Origin: Mycobacterium malmoense
GTDB taxonomy: Bacteria > Actinomycetota > Actinomycetes > Mycobacteriales > Mycobacteriaceae
Direction: 5' to 3'
Assembly: GCF_019645855.1 (NCBI RefSeq)
Contig: NZ_CP080999.1
Span: forward strand, 4,836,001 to 4,900,000
Length of the DNA: 64,000 nucleotides
Both the position numbers and the translations under genes were made by a program. Under the pieces are notes generated by a model, which searched no databases, had not been told where the DNA came from, and saw only the letters and a list, made by a program, of their open reading frames with translations. Each line of letters opens with the position of its first letter. Position 1 is the first letter of the stretch. Positions 17,492 to 27,624 of the stretch are shown here, piece after piece.

Positions 17492-18555
17492 ATGAGCGAA
17501 CGCAGCGTCGCGGTTGTCGGCTTTGCCCACGCACCGCATGTCCGCCGCACCGACGGCACCACCAACGGCGTCGAAATGTTGATGCCGTGCTTCGCCCAGC
17601 TCTACGGCGAGCTGGGCATCACCCAGGCCGACATCGGCTTCTGGTGTTCGGGTTCGTCGGATTACCTTGCTGGACGGGCGTTTTCGTTCATCTCGGCGAT
17701 CGACTCGATCGGCGCCGTTCCGCCGATCAATGAATCGCACGTCGAGATGGACGGGGCATGGGCACTCTACGAGGCCTACATCAAAATCCTGGCCGGCGAG
17801 GTCGACACCGCGCTGGTCTACGGCTTCGGCAAGTCCTCGGCCGGAAACCTGCGTCGCATCCTGTCGCGGCAGACCGATCCCTACACGGTTGCGCCGCTGT
17901 GGCCGGACTCGGTGTCGATGGCCGGACTGCAGGCCCGCATCGGGCTCGACAACGGCAAGTGGAACGAATCGCAAATGGCGCGTGTTGCGCTCGACTCCTT
18001 CTCGCACGCCAAGCGGGTGGACTCCGAGCAGCCCGCGATCAGCATCGATGAACTGCTCGAGCGGCCGTTCTTCGCCGACCCGCTGCGCCGCCACGACATC
18101 GCGCCGATCACCGATGGCGCCGCCGCGGTCGTGCTCGCGGCCGGTGACCGCGCCCGCGAGCTGCGGGAAAACCCGGCCTGGATCACCGGAATCGAGCACC
18201 GCATCGAGTCTCCGGCCCTGGGCCTGCGTGACCTCACCGAATCGCCGTCGACCAAAGCGGCGGCCCGGGCGGCCACCGGCGGAAACACCCGCAACCTGGA
18301 TGTCGCCGAGATTCATGCGCCCTTCACCCACCAGCACCTGATCCTCGCCGAGGCGATAAACATCCCGGGGAAGACAAAAGTCAATCCCTCCGGCGGCGCG
18401 CTGGCGGCCAACCCCATGTTCGTCGCCGGCCTCGAGCGCATTGGCTTTGCGGCACAACACATCTGGAATGGCTCGGCCGGGCGGGTGCTGGCGCACGCCA
18501 CCAGCGGGCCGGCCCTGCAACAGAACCTGGTCGCGGTCATGGAAGGAAAGAACTG

Positions 18556-18556
<1 letters not shown>
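17492..18556 (+). CDS. ltp4: Thiolase-like lipid-transfer protein / aldolase Ltp4
   Basis: A 354-residue thiolase-superfamily protein of the SCP-x/Ltp group, the same length as M. tuberculosis Ltp4. It has the thiolase fold segments DIGFWCSGSSDYL, ESHVEMDGAWALYEAYIKIL and NPSGGALAANPMFVAGLERIG. It lacks the C-x-G of condensing thiolases, which fits a retro-aldolase role like that shown for Ltp2. Related proteins are linked to removal of branched or partly degraded sterol side chains. Its stop overlaps the ltp3 start (TGATG). Confidence 0.92.
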
Positions 18557-19748
<1,192 letters not shown>

Positions 19749-19752
<4 letters not shown>

Positions 19753-20159
19753 CCGGCACGCACCCCGCGCACGAGGCCGGCCGCCGCTCCCGCGAGGCGG
19801 TCCAGGCCAGGGACAAGGACGCGTGGCTGGCGGTCTTCGCCGACGACGCCATCGTCGAAGACCCCATCGGGCCATCGGCTTTCGATCCCGAAGGCAAGGG
19901 CCACCGGGGCCGTGACGCGATCTCGGCCTTCTGGGACAAGGCGATCGCCCCCACCACCAGGATCGAGTTCTTCTTCCGCGACACCTACCAGTGCGGCAAC
20001 GAGGAGGCCAATGTCGGGCACATCCTCATCACGACGGGCGATTACCAGATCACCGCGGAAGGCGTGTTCACCTACAAGGCCAACGACGAGGGCAAGCTCG
20101 TCGCCCTGCGCGCGTACTGGGAGATGGACCGCGCGGCCGCGAGCGCCCGAAAGGTCTGA
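19749..20159 (+). CDS. SnoaL/NTF2-like (ketosteroid-isomerase fold) protein
   Basis: A 136-residue protein of the NTF2-like alpha+beta barrel type: AHEAGRRSREAVQARDKDAWLAVFADDAIVEDPIG is the usual first helix and strand, and RGRDAISAFWDKAIAP and ALRAYWEMDRA complete the fold. Family members include delta5-3-ketosteroid isomerase and limonene epoxide hydrolase, so an isomerase or hydratase role on a sterol is possible but not shown. The ATGA overlap with ltp3 places it in the KstR-controlled operon. I do not recall it at this position in M. tuberculosis. Confidence 0.82.
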
Positions 20160-20168
20160 ATCGCTTCG

Positions 20169-20237
20169 CCGACTGTGAATCTGACGACGCGACACGCCGA
20201 TCCAGCGCCGGTCCAGCGTCGTGGAATTCACACTCGG
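20169..20237. repeat. Hairpin element with GTGTGAA-type arms
   Basis: Arms 20169-20190 and 20216-20237 pair with about four mismatches in 22 bp (CCGACTGTGAAT / ATTCACACTCGG at the ends). A close relative stands at 59516-59576. It lies between the convergent SnoaL-like gene and the methyltransferase and could terminate both. Confidence 0.6.
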
Positions 20238-20280
20238 GGATGGCCGGTCGGCGCCCGCCCGATCGGCCGCCCTCGTCAGC

Positions 20281-22815
20281 TCACACGGTGAAGACCTTTA
20301 TTACTTCGTCGCCGTAGTCGTTGATGACTTTGACGGCGACCCTGCCGGTCTCCGGCGGGTCGAACGGAATCGAAACGGTGCGGTAGAGAGCCGACCACGC
20401 GTCCGGTCGTATGTCGGCCCGCAGCGCCGTCTTCAGCCTCTTGTACGGGTCGTCACCGCCGGTGAAGTAGCAATGCCTTACGACGAATGACGTCCCGTCG
20501 TAATTGGTGTCGATCATCCACAGCGCGATCTGCCCGGTGTCGTTGCGGCGGACCGTCCCGGCGGTGGGATCGTAGACGTCGACGCCTTGGAGGTCGATGA
20601 CGAGGCTGCCGTCGTCGGTCTCGCGTGCGTCGAAATCGGGCTCGCCGAAGACGGTGAACAGGTTCGCCGAACCGGTCTTCTTGAGGTCTTCGCCCATCAG
20701 CAGGTCGGCGTTCATTCGAACCATCAGCACCGCGAATCCCTCGCGGGGGGCATCGACGGTGGCGCCGGTGGCCTGCGGGTCGAAGGCGAACGCGAGGACG
20801 CACAGCAGGTCGATGTCGCCGGCCTTGACCGCCTCGCGCGTCGCTTCCTCGATGAATCCTGCGCTCACGGTGCCGTACCGCGGGCCAATCGCCAACCCGA
20901 TGCGCGTGCCGCCACCACACTCCCCGACCGCCCGCATGTAGCTGCCCGCGTAGGCGTCGACCGAGGCGAACTCGATGCGCTCCTGCCGCCGGCCGTTCTG
21001 GATGCCGGCTTTGGCGACGTTGTCGAGGATGGACCGCTCGAAGGTAAGCGAATCCGCGGCCGGCTCGCTGATCGTCGCTCCGGGGAACGCCGAAGATCGG
21101 TGCGGCGAAAGGCTTTCAACCGTGAAGCGGCCGGAGACGCGGACCCTGCCCTTGTCCTCGTAGGGTTTGTCGTACAAATACTCGTAGCCGGCATGGCGCT
21201 TGATCGCGTCGTCGATCTCCTCGCGCGTCATCCCCTCCTTGATGTCGGGATTGTTGGCGATCGACTTCAACGTGATGTGCCGGACGCGCTCGTACACGAA
21301 CCCGTGGCGAATGTCGTCGGTGACGGGTTCCCGTGAAGCCGGCTTCCCGGTCAGTTCCGCTTCTTTCCGACGCCCTTCCTTGGAGTCGGACAGCAGGTAG
21401 TATGGGAACCTCGCGCCCATCAGTCGCTGCCGGGCCAGTGCGAGGGCGACCCGCGAGGTGTCGATGGTGATCCAACGGCGGCCCCACTGCTCTGCGACGA
21501 AAGCCGTTGTCCCACTGCCACAAGTCGGGTCGAGGACCAAGTCGCCGGGGTCGGTGGTCATGAGCACGCAGCGTTCGACGACGGTGCGCGACGTCTGCAC
21601 CACGTAGACCTTGCCGGCCTCGCCGCGGGTCGCCAACCATTGGTTCGTGAGGACCACATACGGAAAGTCGTCGAAGAAGCGCTTGAAAATGCGGAATCGG
21701 CCGGTCGGCATCAATCGGCCGGCCCACTCAAGCCGGTTCATCCCCTCAGGGGTCGTTTTCCAGTGCACGCCGCTCTTTCCCGCGAGCTTGCGCCCGCTCG
21801 GAAGAACCAGGTCGGCCGCCGCGCCCCCGGCGGACGTGACGTCCCCGGTCGTCAATGGGCGGAGGTCTCGGGAAACCGGTTCGTTGCCTGCCAGTTGTTC
21901 CTTGGTTAGGGCCACAATCCGGCCGTCCGCCGACTCCGCCCTCGTGTATTCGATTGCACCGGGACCCCCGAGGGTCGCGGCGACGAACATCGGGCGATAT
22001 TTTGTCGCCGGCTTGAATCGTCCGTACCAGAGAAGGTGGTCGGCGACGTTCGGGATCAGGTCGGTGGCGAAACCGGTGGTTTTCGCAAACGAAATCTGGC
22101 TGACAAAGTTCTCGCCGCCGAACACTTCGTCCATCAGGCAACGCACCAGATGGACGTTCTCATCACCGATCTGGACAAAACACGACCCGGACTCGGTTAG
22201 CAGATCGCGTGCCACGACCAACCGGTCCCGCAGGTGCGCAAGGTAAGAGTGAATGCCAAGCTCCCAGGTGTCGCGGAATGCCTTGACCCGCTCGGCTTCT
22301 CGCGCGACGCCTGCCGCCCTGGCGTCCCCGACGTCTCGCTTGCGCGCGGACACCTGCCAACTGGGGCCGAACCTGATCCCGTACGGCGGGTCGACGTATA
22401 TCATCTGCACCTTGCCCCGCAACGATTCTCGTTCGGCAAGGGACGCCATGGCGTTCAGCGAGTCGCCAAGAATCATCCGGTTGGCCCAATTCGGCGGGTG
22501 TCGATAGGACTCGATCCGTGACAACCCATCGGGCCCACCTTCGGGCCGCCCGGCGGCCCGGAGGAGATTTCCAATCAGCAAGAGAGGTTCGATCTTCTCC
22601 TGAATGTAGATCGGCGGCGCGTCCGCGATGAGATTCGATGAGTCCCGCCCGTCCTTGCCGCGCCACATCAGTTGTGGGTCGAGGCTCGGATCACGTTCGT
22701 AGCGAACCCGTTTGGGTACGCCGGATGCCGGATCGACGAAATCCTCGCCGTCATCAGTCGGAATATCGGTGCGGGCTCCGGCGGGCGTGAGCCCCACCGC
22801 TTTCTTACGCGCCAC
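20281..22815 (-). CDS. Site-specific DNA methyltransferase, beta-class (type III Mod-like), solitary
   Basis: An 844-residue DNA amino-methyltransferase. The catalytic motif DPPY (142-145, IYVDPPYGIRFG) comes before the AdoMet-binding motif DPTCGSGTT (429-437), the order of beta-class N6-adenine or N4-cytosine enzymes. Large Mod proteins of type III systems have this order. The insert between the motifs (about residues 200-400) would hold target recognition. The C-terminal 350 residues have no feature I can assign. GTG at 22815 is chosen because the reading before it is arginine-rich shadow sequence. No restriction (Res/helicase) subunit is adjacent, and an Xre gene diverges from it. Confidence 0.9.
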   Translation of the reverse strand: MARKKAVGLTPAGARTDIPTDDGEDFVDPASGVPKRVRYERDPSLDPQLMWRGKDGRDSSNLIADAPPIYIQEKIEPLLLIGNLLRAAGRPEGGPDGLSRIESYRHPPNWANRMILGDSLNAMASLAERESLRGKVQMIYVDPPYGIRFGPSWQVSARKRDVGDARAAGVAREAERVKAFRDTWELGIHSYLAHLRDRLVVARDLLTESGSCFVQIGDENVHLVRCLMDEVFGGENFVSQISFAKTTGFATDLIPNVADHLLWYGRFKPATKYRPMFVAATLGGPGAIEYTRAESADGRIVALTKEQLAGNEPVSRDLRPLTTGDVTSAGGAAADLVLPSGRKLAGKSGVHWKTTPEGMNRLEWAGRLMPTGRFRIFKRFFDDFPYVVLTNQWLATRGEAGKVYVVQTSRTVVERCVLMTTDPGDLVLDPTCGSGTTAFVAEQWGRRWITIDTSRVALALARQRLMGARFPYYLLSDSKEGRRKEAELTGKPASREPVTDDIRHGFVYERVRHITLKSIANNPDIKEGMTREEIDDAIKRHAGYEYLYDKPYEDKGRVRVSGRFTVESLSPHRSSAFPGATISEPAADSLTFERSILDNVAKAGIQNGRRQERIEFASVDAYAGSYMRAVGECGGGTRIGLAIGPRYGTVSAGFIEEATREAVKAGDIDLLCVLAFAFDPQATGATVDAPREGFAVLMVRMNADLLMGEDLKKTGSANLFTVFGEPDFDARETDDGSLVIDLQGVDVYDPTAGTVRRNDTGQIALWMIDTNYDGTSFVVRHCYFTGGDDPYKRLKTALRADIRPDAWSALYRTVSIPFDPPETGRVAVKVINDYGDEVIKVFTV

Positions 22816-22987
22816 GGCGGGTCCTGAAGTCGAGCGCGTCCGCGTCCCCGATGATCGCGTGGTGCAGATCGCGCACCGCATCCGACCCCGTGACCTCGAC
22901 GCACCCGCATCGTCCGAACCGCGGGAACCCATTTCTCCCTTGCTGTGCGTGGGAGTCGAGGATCGGGTTCGCGGCCGGCGCAGCCAA
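22805..22987 (-). CDS. Small ORF overlapping the methyltransferase start
   Basis: A 60-codon frame ending in TAA inside the first codons of the methyltransferase (11-bp overlap). The sequence (VTGSDAVRDLHHAIIGDADA in its middle) looks like ordinary protein rather than shadow coding. Such an overlap would couple translation of the two genes. It may be a small partner protein or the remnant of a larger one. No family recognised. Confidence 0.35.
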   Translation of the reverse strand: MAAPAANPILDSHAQQGRNGFPRFGRCGCVEVTGSDAVRDLHHAIIGDADALDFRTRRGA

Positions 22988-23022
22988 TCCGCACTCCCCT
23001 CATCCGCGGTCCCGTCCGCCAG

Positions 23023-23081
23023 CTATACATGGCGGACCCGACAGGATGCATCCTAAAACCATCTATAAATGGTCGACCCCG
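23023..23081. promoter_or_regulatory. Probable operator region of the methyltransferase-xre divergon
   Basis: Two direct copies of CTATAxATGG(C/T)(G/C)GACC start at 23023 and 23063, exactly 40 bp apart. A perfect 12-bp palindrome AGGATGCATCCT (23043-23054) lies between them. The second copy overlaps the xre start codon. This layout is usual for controller-protein operators of restriction-modification systems. Confidence 0.45.
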
Positions 23082-23395
23082 CCTTTCGACGTCGGCATTT
23101 TGCGGAAGTGCCGGAGTCTGCGATCGAGCGAGAGCTGGCGTTGGCACTCGGCCGAAAGTTGGCCGAACTGCGCCAGCAGCGCGGGCTGACACAGGAGTTC
23201 GTGGCTCAATCCGCGGGCATCAGCCGCAACCACTACCAGCTGCTGGAGTATGGGCTCGGCCAACGCAGCAATCGCAGGCCGGCGAATCCGCGGCTGTCCA
23301 CGCTGGTGGCGCTCAGCGAGGTTCTCGGCACGACGGTGCCCGAGCTAATCGGCGCGATGTTCCCGCCCGGGCGATCGACGGAAGAAAACCGCTAA
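23069..23395 (+). CDS. Xre-family transcriptional regulator
   Basis: A 108-residue protein with one Xre/Cro helix-turn-helix at about residues 26-90 (LGRKLAELRQQRGLTQEFVAQSAGIS, then LSTLVALSEVLGTTVPEL). Small Xre proteins next to DNA methyltransferases are often controller (C) proteins that time expression of the system. The ATG at 23069 lacks a clear ribosome-binding site; GTG at 23108 is an alternative. The stop overlaps that of the convergent carbonic-anhydrase-like gene by 4 bp. Confidence 0.85.
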   Translation: MVDPAFRRRHFAEVPESAIERELALALGRKLAELRQQRGLTQEFVAQSAGISRNHYQLLEYGLGQRSNRRPANPRLSTLVALSEVLGTTVPELIGAMFPPGRSTEENR

Positions 23396-23916
23396 ATCGG
23401 CTCCAGCCCGGCCATGTGCCGCTGCGCCAGGTCGCGATACGCCTGCGGATTGAGGTTGACCCACATTTCCGCGCCCGTGCCGGCGATCGGGCCCTTCACC
23501 TGCGCCGGCACGCCGACCGCCAATACCCCGGCCGGAATGTGCGTGCCGGCCAGCACCAGCGAATGGGCCGCGATCAAGCTGCGCGCGCCGATCACCGCAC
23601 CGTCGAGAACGATGGCGTGGTTGGCGATCAGCGCCTCCGATCCGACGTGAACCCCGTGGATGACGCACATATGGGCCACCGTCGCTCCCGGGCCGATGTC
23701 GACCGGAATGCCCGGCGGCGCGTGCAGCACCGATCCGTCCTGCACGTTGGCGCCTTCCCGCACCACGATCGGCCCGTAGTCGCCGCGCAGCACGGCGTTG
23801 AACCACACCGACGCCCCAGCCTCGACCGTGACGTCCCCGATCAGGGTGGCCGTCGGGGCCACGAACGCCCCGGGATCCACCCGCGGCGATCGACCCTCGA
23901 AAGAAAACAGTGGCAT
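23392..23916 (-). CDS. Gamma-carbonic-anhydrase-like left-handed beta-helix protein (Rv3525c type)
   Basis: A 174-residue hexapeptide-repeat protein. Repeats run from ATLIGDVTVEAGASVWFNAV to VGVPAQVKGPIAG. The active-site signature of gamma-class enzymes is present: VLRGDYGPI (Arg/Asp), NVQDGSVLH and the zinc histidines of VAHMCVIHGVHVG. Carbonic anhydrase activity is uncertain in many members of this family. Orthologous position to Rv3525c, between the accessory island and kshA. Confidence 0.87.
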   Translation of the reverse strand: MPLFSFEGRSPRVDPGAFVAPTATLIGDVTVEAGASVWFNAVLRGDYGPIVVREGANVQDGSVLHAPPGIPVDIGPGATVAHMCVIHGVHVGSEALIANHAIVLDGAVIGARSLIAAHSLVLAGTHIPAGVLAVGVPAQVKGPIAGTGAEMWVNLNPQAYRDLAQRHMAGLEPI

Positions 23917-23989
23917 CGTCTAGATATATACCGCGGCGTGCATATCCCGTGGCCAGACCCGCCGTCGTTGCGCATGCCAGCCCCAAAAC

Positions 23990-24003
23990 TGTAACGTGTT
24001 CTA
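23990..24003. promoter_or_regulatory. KstR operator before kshA
   Basis: TGTAACGTGTTCTA matches TnnAACnnGTTnnA fully, 29 bp before the kshA start codon. Confidence 0.87.
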
Positions 24004-24032
24004 GTTAGAGGCCATTGAGTTGGAGGTGACAG

Positions 24033-25217
24033 GTGACTACCGACACTGATGCGGTCGGCATCCGGGAAATCGATTCCGGCACCTTGCCGACCAGGTACGC
24101 CCGGGGCTGGCACTGCCTTGGCGTCGCGAAGGACTACCTGGACGGCAAGCCGCACGCCGTCCAGGCGTTCGGCACCAAGCTGGTGGTGTTCGCCGACTCG
24201 CACGGGGACCTGAAGGTGCTCGACGGCTACTGCCGCCACATGGGTGGCGACCTGTCCATGGGCACCATCAAGGGCGACGAGGTCGCCTGCCCGTTCCACG
24301 ACTGGCGCTGGGGTGGCGACGGCCGCTGCAAGCTGGTGCCGTACGCCAAGCGCACACCCAGGCTGGCGCGCACCCGGTCGTGGACGACCGACGTGCGCAG
24401 CGGCCTGCTGTTCGTCTGGCACGACCACGAAGGAAATCCACCGGATCCCGCGGTCAGGATCCCCGAGATTCCCGAAGCCTCGAGCGACGAGTGGACCGAC
24501 TGGCGGTGGAACAGCATCCTCATCGAGGGGTCCAACTGCCGCGACATCATCGACAACGTCACCGACATGGCGCATTTCTTCTACATCCATTTCGGGCTGC
24601 CGACGTACTTCAAGAACGTCTTCGAGGGTCACATCGCCTCGCAGTACCTGCACAACGTGGGGCGTCCCGACGTGAACGATCTCGGGACGGCCTACGGCGA
24701 ATCGCACCTGGATTCCGAGGCGTCCTACTTCGGGCCGTCGTTCATGATCAACTGGCTGCACAACAGTTACGGCGACTACAAGGCCGAGTCGATCCTGATC
24801 AACTGCCACTACCCGGTCACCCAGAACTCGTTCGTGTTGCAGTGGGGCGTCGTCGTCGAAAAGCCCAAGGGCATGGACGACAAGATGACCGACAAGCTGT
24901 CACGGGTCTTCACCGAAGGCGTCAGCAAGGGCTTCCTGCAGGATGTCGAGATCTGGAAGCACAAGACCAGGATTGAGAACCCGCTGCTGGTCGAGGAGGA
25001 CGGCGCCGTCTACCAGATGCGTCGCTGGTATGAGCAGTTTTACGTCGACGTCGCCGACATCACACCGGAAATGGTCGAGCGCTTCGAGATCGAGGTGGAC
25101 ACCTCCCGCGCCAACGAGTACTGGAATGCCCAGGTCGAGGAGAACCTGAAGGCCAAGGAGGTCGAATCCGCTGCGGCCGAACCGGTTTCCGACGAAGTGC
25201 CGGCCGAGCAACACTGA
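24033..25217 (+). CDS. kshA: 3-ketosteroid 9-alpha-hydroxylase oxygenase KshA
   Basis: A 394-residue Rieske oxygenase. The [2Fe-2S] ligands are Cys67-His69 and Cys86-His89 (CRHMGGDL, CPFHDWRW), and the mononuclear iron site is in NVTDMAHFFYIHFG (His181, His186). With reductase KshB, which is not in this window, it hydroxylates C9 of androstadienedione-type steroids or their CoA esters. KstD then completes ring B opening. The start is GTG 24033 with GGAGG 7 bp before. The acidic C-terminal tail after residue 370 is typical of mycobacterial KshA. Confidence 0.96.
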   Translation: MTTDTDAVGIREIDSGTLPTRYARGWHCLGVAKDYLDGKPHAVQAFGTKLVVFADSHGDLKVLDGYCRHMGGDLSMGTIKGDEVACPFHDWRWGGDGRCKLVPYAKRTPRLARTRSWTTDVRSGLLFVWHDHEGNPPDPAVRIPEIPEASSDEWTDWRWNSILIEGSNCRDIIDNVTDMAHFFYIHFGLPTYFKNVFEGHIASQYLHNVGRPDVNDLGTAYGESHLDSEASYFGPSFMINWLHNSYGDYKAESILINCHYPVTQNSFVLQWGVVVEKPKGMDDKMTDKLSRVFTEGVSKGFLQDVEIWKHKTRIENPLLVEEDGAVYQMRRWYEQFYVDVADITPEMVERFEIEVDTSRANEYWNAQVEENLKAKEVESAAAEPVSDEVPAEQH

Positions 25218-25222
25218 TCGAC

Positions 25223-25678
25223 ATGCCTGACGATCAGTCGGCGGTCCCCGACGTCGATCGGCTCGCCCGATCGATGCTGCTGCTGCACGGCGACCACCAC
25301 GATCACCAGCCGCCCGCCGATCCAAACGGTGCCCCGGCGCCCAAATTCTGGTCGAAGTCAAGGGATTTCGCCAATGACCCGCAACGCGCCGCCGCGGTCG
25401 CCGAGGCCACCCGCGCCGACCGCGAGCACTACCTGAGGTCGGGGCTGCTGCCGGTCGATTGCCGGTTCTGCCACGTCACGGTCGCCGTCAGGAGGCTGGG
25501 GCCTGGTCACACCGCGGTGCAGTGGAACACCGAAGCCGCGCAGCGTTGTGCGTACTTCACCGAGGTCCGCGAGTCGGGCGGGGATACCGCCCGCACGCGA
25601 GCGTGCCCGAAACTGGGCGACAGCATCGAGCACGCCGTGGCAGAAGGCTACCTGGACGCGGTACCCGACGACTACTGA
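25223..25678 (+). CDS. Conserved protein of Rv3527 type
   Basis: A 151-residue protein, 5 bp after kshA. It has a histidine-rich stretch near residue 24 (HGDHHDHQ) and several cysteines (CRFCHVTV, RCAYF, RACPKL) that could bind a metal. No known domain is recognised. The match to M. tuberculosis Rv3527 is by position and size. Cotranscription with kshA suggests a link to steroid degradation, but no function can be stated. Confidence 0.8.
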   Translation: MPDDQSAVPDVDRLARSMLLLHGDHHDHQPPADPNGAPAPKFWSKSRDFANDPQRAAAVAEATRADREHYLRSGLLPVDCRFCHVTVAVRRLGPGHTAVQWNTEAAQRCAYFTEVRESGGDTARTRACPKLGDSIEHAVAEGYLDAVPDDY

Positions 25679-25694
25679 GCTACGGCCCGCCGGC

Positions 25695-26840
25695 TCAGAG
25701 CCCGGCGAACCGCTCCTTGACCGTTTCGACGGTGAGCCCGTAGTCGGCAAGCGAATACGTGTGTTTGGGCGCCCGCTCGCCGGCTTGGCTTTCGGCGTGG
25801 CTCTTTTCCATGGCTACCCGCGCCTCGTCGGTCAACGTCAGACCGAAGTGCCGGTAGATGTCGGCCACGGTGCCCAGCGGGTCGGCGATCAGGCCGCGGT
25901 AGTCGACGTCGTAGAACTGGGCCGGATCGTATTTGGCGCGTGCGGTGTTGAACCGCTCGAGCCCGCGTGACCAGGTTTCCATTGCGTCAGCACCGATTTG
26001 GGCGCCGACGAACGTCGTCGACCAGCCCTCGGCGGTGTGCTGGGCCAGCGAGCACATCGAGGCCATGATCGTCTCGACGGGCCGGTGGGTCTGGATCACC
26101 AGCGCGTCGGGGTAGGTCGCCATCAAGGCGTCCAGCGCGAAGAGGTGGCTGGGGTTCTTCAGCACCCACCGCTTGTCGGCGTCGTTGAGGCCGATCAGCT
26201 GAAGGTTTTTGCGGTGCCGCCGATACGACGGCGTCCAGTCCTGCCGCGAGAGCCACTCCGCGTAACTGGGGATGTGCGCGAGGGTTTCGTAGGACACCGA
26301 ATGCAGCGACTGCCGCAGCAGCTGCCAGCATTCCTCCAGCTCGTAGGCGGCCATGAAATGCAGGCCGGTGTAGCCGGGGTTTTCGGCGTGGTGCTGGTTG
26401 AACTGCGCATCCAGCTGGCGGTACAACGGGTTTGACTCCCAGGTTTCGCGCGGCGGTCGCGGCTGCGGGAACTCGGCCAACCACATGTGCAGGCCCTGGT
26501 GAGCCGGGTCGGCGCCGAGCAGCCGGTGCAGCGCCGTGGTGCCGGTGCGCACCAGCCCGGTGACGAAGATCGGCCGTTCGACCGCGACGTCGGCGTGCTG
26601 CGGGTATTGCTTCCACGCGGATTCGGACAGCAGCCTGGCCACCAGCGCGCCGCGCAGGAAAAACCGATTCATCTTGCTGCCCAACACCGTTAGGCCTGCT
26701 TCCCGTCGGTAGGAGTCCAGCAGCACCCCCAGCGCCTCAAGGTAGTTGTCGTCGTCGATGCCGAAGTCGTCGAGCCCGGTCAGCTTGGTGGCCGATGCGT
26801 GCAGTTCGTCGACGGTGGCCACATCTTTCCGGTCGGCCAT
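25695..26840 (-). CDS. Sulfotransferase-family protein (Rv3529c type)
   Basis: A 381-residue protein of the mycobacterial sulfotransferase-like family. The 5'-phosphosulfate loop is FVTGLVRTGTTALHRLL, and the 3'-phosphate segment appears in ALVIQTHRPVETIMASMCSL. The conserved WVLKNPSHLF is also present. Family members move a sulfate from PAPS, but several mycobacterial paralogues have no known acceptor. Its start touches the stop of the SDR gene (shared base 26840), so it is the last gene of the three-gene unit below the KstR-like site at 28776. Confidence 0.86.
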   Translation of the reverse strand: MADRKDVATVDELHASATKLTGLDDFGIDDDNYLEALGVLLDSYRREAGLTVLGSKMNRFFLRGALVARLLSESAWKQYPQHADVAVERPIFVTGLVRTGTTALHRLLGADPAHQGLHMWLAEFPQPRPPRETWESNPLYRQLDAQFNQHHAENPGYTGLHFMAAYELEECWQLLRQSLHSVSYETLAHIPSYAEWLSRQDWTPSYRRHRKNLQLIGLNDADKRWVLKNPSHLFALDALMATYPDALVIQTHRPVETIMASMCSLAQHTAEGWSTTFVGAQIGADAMETWSRGLERFNTARAKYDPAQFYDVDYRGLIADPLGTVADIYRHFGLTLTDEARVAMEKSHAESQAGERAPKHTYSLADYGLTVETVKERFAGL

Positions 26841-27622
26841 CAGGTGTGATACTCCCCGCAGTTGACGTCCAACGTCTGACCGGTGATGCCGCTGGACAGG
26901 TCACTGGCCAGGAAAAGAATCGCCGAGGCCACCTCGTCCTCGGTGGGCAGCCGCTTGAGGTCGGAGTTCGCCGCGGTGGCCTGGTAGATCTGGTCCACCG
27001 TGGTCCCGTACTTGCCGGCCTGATGCTCGAAGTAGCCTTGCAGTGTGTCGCCCCAGATATAGCCGGGCGCAACGGAATTGACGCGGATGCCCTGCTCGCC
27101 GAGTTCGGTGGCCAGCGACTGCGACATGGCCAGCAGCGCGGACTTGGCCATCTTGTAGGCACCGTATTTGGCCTGCGAGTGCCGCAGCACCATGGAGTTG
27201 ATGTTGACGATCGATCCGTGCGACGCCTCGAGCGCGGGCGTGAAAGCCTGGATGAGCCGCAGCGCCCCGAGCGCGCTGAGCTCGATCGCGTCCCGGATGT
27301 GCTGAAAGCTGGTGCCTGCCAACGGTTTCATCGACGGAACCCGAAACGCGTTGTTAATCAGCACGTCGACCTTGCCGTAGGTTGCCATGGTGATCTCGAC
27401 GAGGTAGCCCACCTCCTCGTCGTCGGTGATGTCGGTGCGCACCGCCAGGGCCTTGTGCCCGGCGTCGTTGATCTGTTTGGCGACGGCGTCCAGCCGTTCG
27501 GTGGTACGCGCCGCCAGCACCAGGTCGGCGCCGTCGCGGGCGCACCGGTGCGCCAGCGTGGTGCCGAGTCCCGGCCCGACGCCACTGATGACGACCACCT
27601 TTTGATCGAGTATTCCTGTCAT
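26840..27622 (-). CDS. Short-chain dehydrogenase (Rv3530c type)
   Basis: A 260-residue SDR with the nucleotide loop SGVGPGLG, the NNAF variant of NNAG, and the catalytic NSMVLRHSQAKYGAYKMAK (Ser, YxxxK). The end LDVNCGEYHT is usual for this subfamily. The open frame reaches 27682, but the ATG at 27622 gives MTGILDQKVVVISG and lies 2 bp beyond the stop of the upstream gene. It may oxidise a hydroxyl on a steroid or side-chain intermediate; the substrate is unproven. Confidence 0.88.
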   Translation of the reverse strand: MTGILDQKVVVISGVGPGLGTTLAHRCARDGADLVLAARTTERLDAVAKQINDAGHKALAVRTDITDDEEVGYLVEITMATYGKVDVLINNAFRVPSMKPLAGTSFQHIRDAIELSALGALRLIQAFTPALEASHGSIVNINSMVLRHSQAKYGAYKMAKSALLAMSQSLATELGEQGIRVNSVAPGYIWGDTLQGYFEHQAGKYGTTVDQIYQATAANSDLKRLPTEDEVASAILFLASDLSSGITGQTLDVNCGEYHT

Positions 27623-27624
27623 CG

